A DNA stretch of 12,854 nucleotides from Chloroflexota bacterium (GTDB taxonomy: Bacteria > Chloroflexota > Dehalococcoidia > SM23-28-2 > RBG-16-64-32): the NCBI GenBank assembly GCA_016190405.1, contig JACPQO010000061.1:1-12854 (forward strand). Reading direction: 5' to 3'. Shown one piece after another: positions 11,188 through 12,854 of this stretch. Numbering within the stretch: the stretch's first letter is position 1; the number at the start of each line of letters is the position of its first letter. Below the pieces are notes generated by a model. The model ran no database searches. It was not told where the DNA came from and saw only the letters and a list, made by a program, of their open reading frames with translations. The position numbers were made by a program, and so were the translations under genes.

Positions 11188-12854
11188 TTGACCACCACGT
11201 TTACCAGCTTGCCGGGGACGTAGATCACCCGCTGCACCTCGCAGTTATCGATGTGCTTCCGGACCTGGGGGCTGGACAGGGCCAGCTCCCGGGCGCGGGC
11301 TTCGTCGATATCGGCGCCCACCTGGATGCGGTCGCGCAGCTTGCCGTTGACCTGGACGACGAGGGTGATCTCTTCCTCGCGGACCAGTTCGGCGTCCCAG
11401 GCGGGCCAGGCCTGCTGGTGGATGCTGTACGGCCTCCCGGTCCGGGCCCACAGCTCCTCGGCGATGTGCGGCGCGATGGGGGCCAGCATCAGCAGCAGCG
11501 ATTCGACGGCCTCCTGCCAGGCTGCGCGGTCGACGGGGCCCGAGTCGCGCAGATCGGTGAGGCCGTTAGTCATCTCCATGAGGCCGGCGATAAGGGTGTT
11601 GAAGCGGAACTCGTCCATCTCCTCGCTGGCGCGGCGGATGGTCTGGTGGGTGAGGCGGCGCATGGCCCGCAGCGCGGCGGGATCGGGCTCGCCGAACCCC
11701 GGCTCGGTGAGGATTAGGTTCCACAACCGGTGGAGCCAGCGGCTGACGCCGCGCACCCCCTCGTCGCTCCAGTTGACGTTCATTTCGAAGGGGGCCATGA
11801 ACAGCTCGTAGCCGCGCAGGGCGTCGGCGCCGTGGCGCTCGACCACGGTATCGGGGGTGATGACGTTGCCCTTGCTCTTGGACATCCGCTGGCCGTCGGC
11901 GGCGTGGACGATTCCCTGGTTCATTAGCTTGGCGAAGGGCTCCTTGAAGGGGACTAGGCCGGCGTCGTACATCACCTTCGTCCAGAAGCGGGCGTACAGG
12001 AGGTGCATGACGGCGTGCACGGCGCCGCCCACGTAGAGGTCCACCGGCAACCAGAAGCGCATGGCGTCGGGCTCGAAGGGCCCCTGGTCGTAGTGAGGGC
12101 TGGTGAAGCGCAGGAAGTACCAGGAGGAGCAGGCGAAGCCGCCCATGGTGTCCGTCTCGCGCTCGGCGGAGCCCTGGCAGCGAGGGCAGGTGGTTTGGAC
12201 GAACTCCGGTACGTTGGCCAGGGGGCTCTTGCCGGTCCCCGAGGGCTCGTACTGCTCCACCGGCGGCAGGAGGACGGGGAGGTCATCTTCGGGGACAGGG
12301 ATCTCGCCGCAGTCGGGACAGTAGATGATAGGGATGGGAGCGCCCCAGTAGCGCTGGCGCGAGATGAGCCAGTCGCGCATGCGGTAGGAGACGGTGCGCC
12401 GCCCCCAGCCGCTGGACTCGACATAATCGGCGATGCGGTTCTTGCCCTCGTCGCTGGGGAGGCCGTCGAACTGACCAGAGTTGACCATGGCGCCGGGCTC
12501 CAGGTAGGCCTGCTGCAACTCGCTGCCGCCCCAATCGTCGGGTGCGATGACGACCCGGACGGGGATGCCGAAGTTCGCGGCGAACTCGAAGTCGCGCTGG
12601 TCGTGGGCGGGCACGCCCATGACGGCGCCGGTGCCGTACCAGAGCAGGGCGTAATCGGCGATCCAGATGGGGACATCCTGGCCGGACAGGAGGTTGCGGC
12701 AGCGGGCGCCGGTGAACACGCCGGTCTTCTCGCGGTCGGTGCTGAGGCGCTCGATCTCGGTCCGCCGGCGGGCCTGTTCGATGTAGGCCTGCACCTCGGC
12801 GCGCCGCTCGGGGGTGGTGATAAGGGGGACCAGGGGGTGCTCCGGGGCCAGCAC
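11184..12854 (-). CDS. leuS: Leucyl-tRNA synthetase, C-terminal two-thirds (5' end outside the window)
   Basis: LeuRS charges tRNA-Leu and edits mischarged amino acids in its CP1 domain. The window holds 556 codons; the first one visible is GTG, but the frame runs on past the edge. About 260-300 N-terminal residues, including the HIGH motif, are missing only because the window ends. Visible parts, numbered from the edge: the CP1 editing site GTGAVMGVPAHDQRD (74-88) with the conserved Asp85, two CxxC pairs (CPDC and CPRC), and the SSWYFLRF and GGAVHAVMHLLYARF blocks. The catalytic loop RMSKSKGN (323-330) has Arg for the first Lys of KMSKS. The anticodon-binding helices and the C-terminal domain end in PGKLVNVVVK. 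All editing and activation features in view look intact. The last 36 bases are duplicated downstream. Confidence 0.97.
   Translation of the reverse strand: MLAPEHPLVPLITTPERRAEVQAYIEQARRRTEIERLSTDREKTGVFTGARCRNLLSGQDVPIWIADYALLWYGTGAVMGVPAHDQRDFEFAANFGIPVRVVIAPDDWGGSELQQAYLEPGAMVNSGQFDGLPSDEGKNRIADYVESSGWGRRTVSYRMRDWLISRQRYWGAPIPIIYCPDCGEIPVPEDDLPVLLPPVEQYEPSGTGKSPLANVPEFVQTTCPRCQGSAERETDTMGGFACSSWYFLRFTSPHYDQGPFEPDAMRFWLPVDLYVGGAVHAVMHLLYARFWTKVMYDAGLVPFKEPFAKLMNQGIVHAADGQRMSKSKGNVITPDTVVERHGADALRGYELFMAPFEMNVNWSDEGVRGVSRWLHRLWNLILTEPGFGEPDPAALRAMRRLTHQTIRRASEEMDEFRFNTLIAGLMEMTNGLTDLRDSGPVDRAAWQEAVESLLLMLAPIAPHIAEELWARTGRPYSIHQQAWPAWDAELVREEEITLVVQVNGKLRDRIQVGADIDEARARELALSSPQVRKHIDNCEVQRVIYVPGKLVNVVVK

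Larger units (their letters stand above)
11054..11217. repeat. leuS: 36-bp direct repeat of the leuS 3' end, 128 bp apart
   Basis: Copy A (11054-11089) and copy B (11182-11217) match at 34 of 36 bases. Copy B is the true end of leuS, and both copies encode PGKLVNVV[A/V]K-stop followed by ATGACC. The 92 bp between them carry two TGAA-loop palindromes. The layout is that of an inserted or duplicated segment that repeated the leuS/methyltransferase junction. Confidence 0.9.

Overview
The window is dense, GC-rich bacterial DNA (roughly two-thirds G+C by eye) with TTG starts and housekeeping genes packed into short operons. The style points to Chloroflexota, perhaps Dehalococcoidia: greA next to lysS, rsmD followed by coaD and a coiled-coil gene, a membrane-anchored protein with a Thr/Pro linker, and many short palindromic repeats. 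This placement is inference from gene order and protein style, not from a marker gene.

Left block (41-3722, minus strand): greA, lysS, a HAD phosphatase and a fused nucleotidyltransferase are read in that order. greA has a near-consensus promoter and, in its leader, an intrinsic terminator that can only act as an attenuator. The GreA protein lacks both acidic residues at its coiled-coil tip. The HAD and nucleotidyltransferase genes overlap by ATGA inside a repeat, and short CATTTCCCATT repeats lie at both ends of this pair.

Central block (3895-7848, plus strand): a promoter divergent from greA drives a membrane-anchored GH18-like protein, then rsmD, coaD and a DivIVA/F0-b-like coiled-coil protein, ending at a strong terminator. 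The terminator's loop contains the stop codon of the convergent gene.

Right block (7827-12854, minus strand): leuS (5' part outside the window), a SAM methyltransferase, an SRPBCC protein and a secreted HExxH metallopeptidase. The last 36 bases of leuS are repeated 128 bp downstream, with two TGAA-loop palindromes between the copies. The duplication creates a 43-codon ORF joined by ATGA to leuS at one end and to the methyltransferase at the other. The metallopeptidase has a clear signal peptide but no standard start codon; an ACG stands where the start should be.

No classical mobile element, CRISPR array, tRNA or rRNA was seen. The most interesting material lies at gene junctions: palindromic repeats that carry stop, Shine-Dalgarno and start signals, a duplicated gene end, and an attenuated greA leader. 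No stretch longer than 300 bases lacks a gene; the largest gap (3723-3990) holds the greA leader, two divergent promoters and a palindrome.
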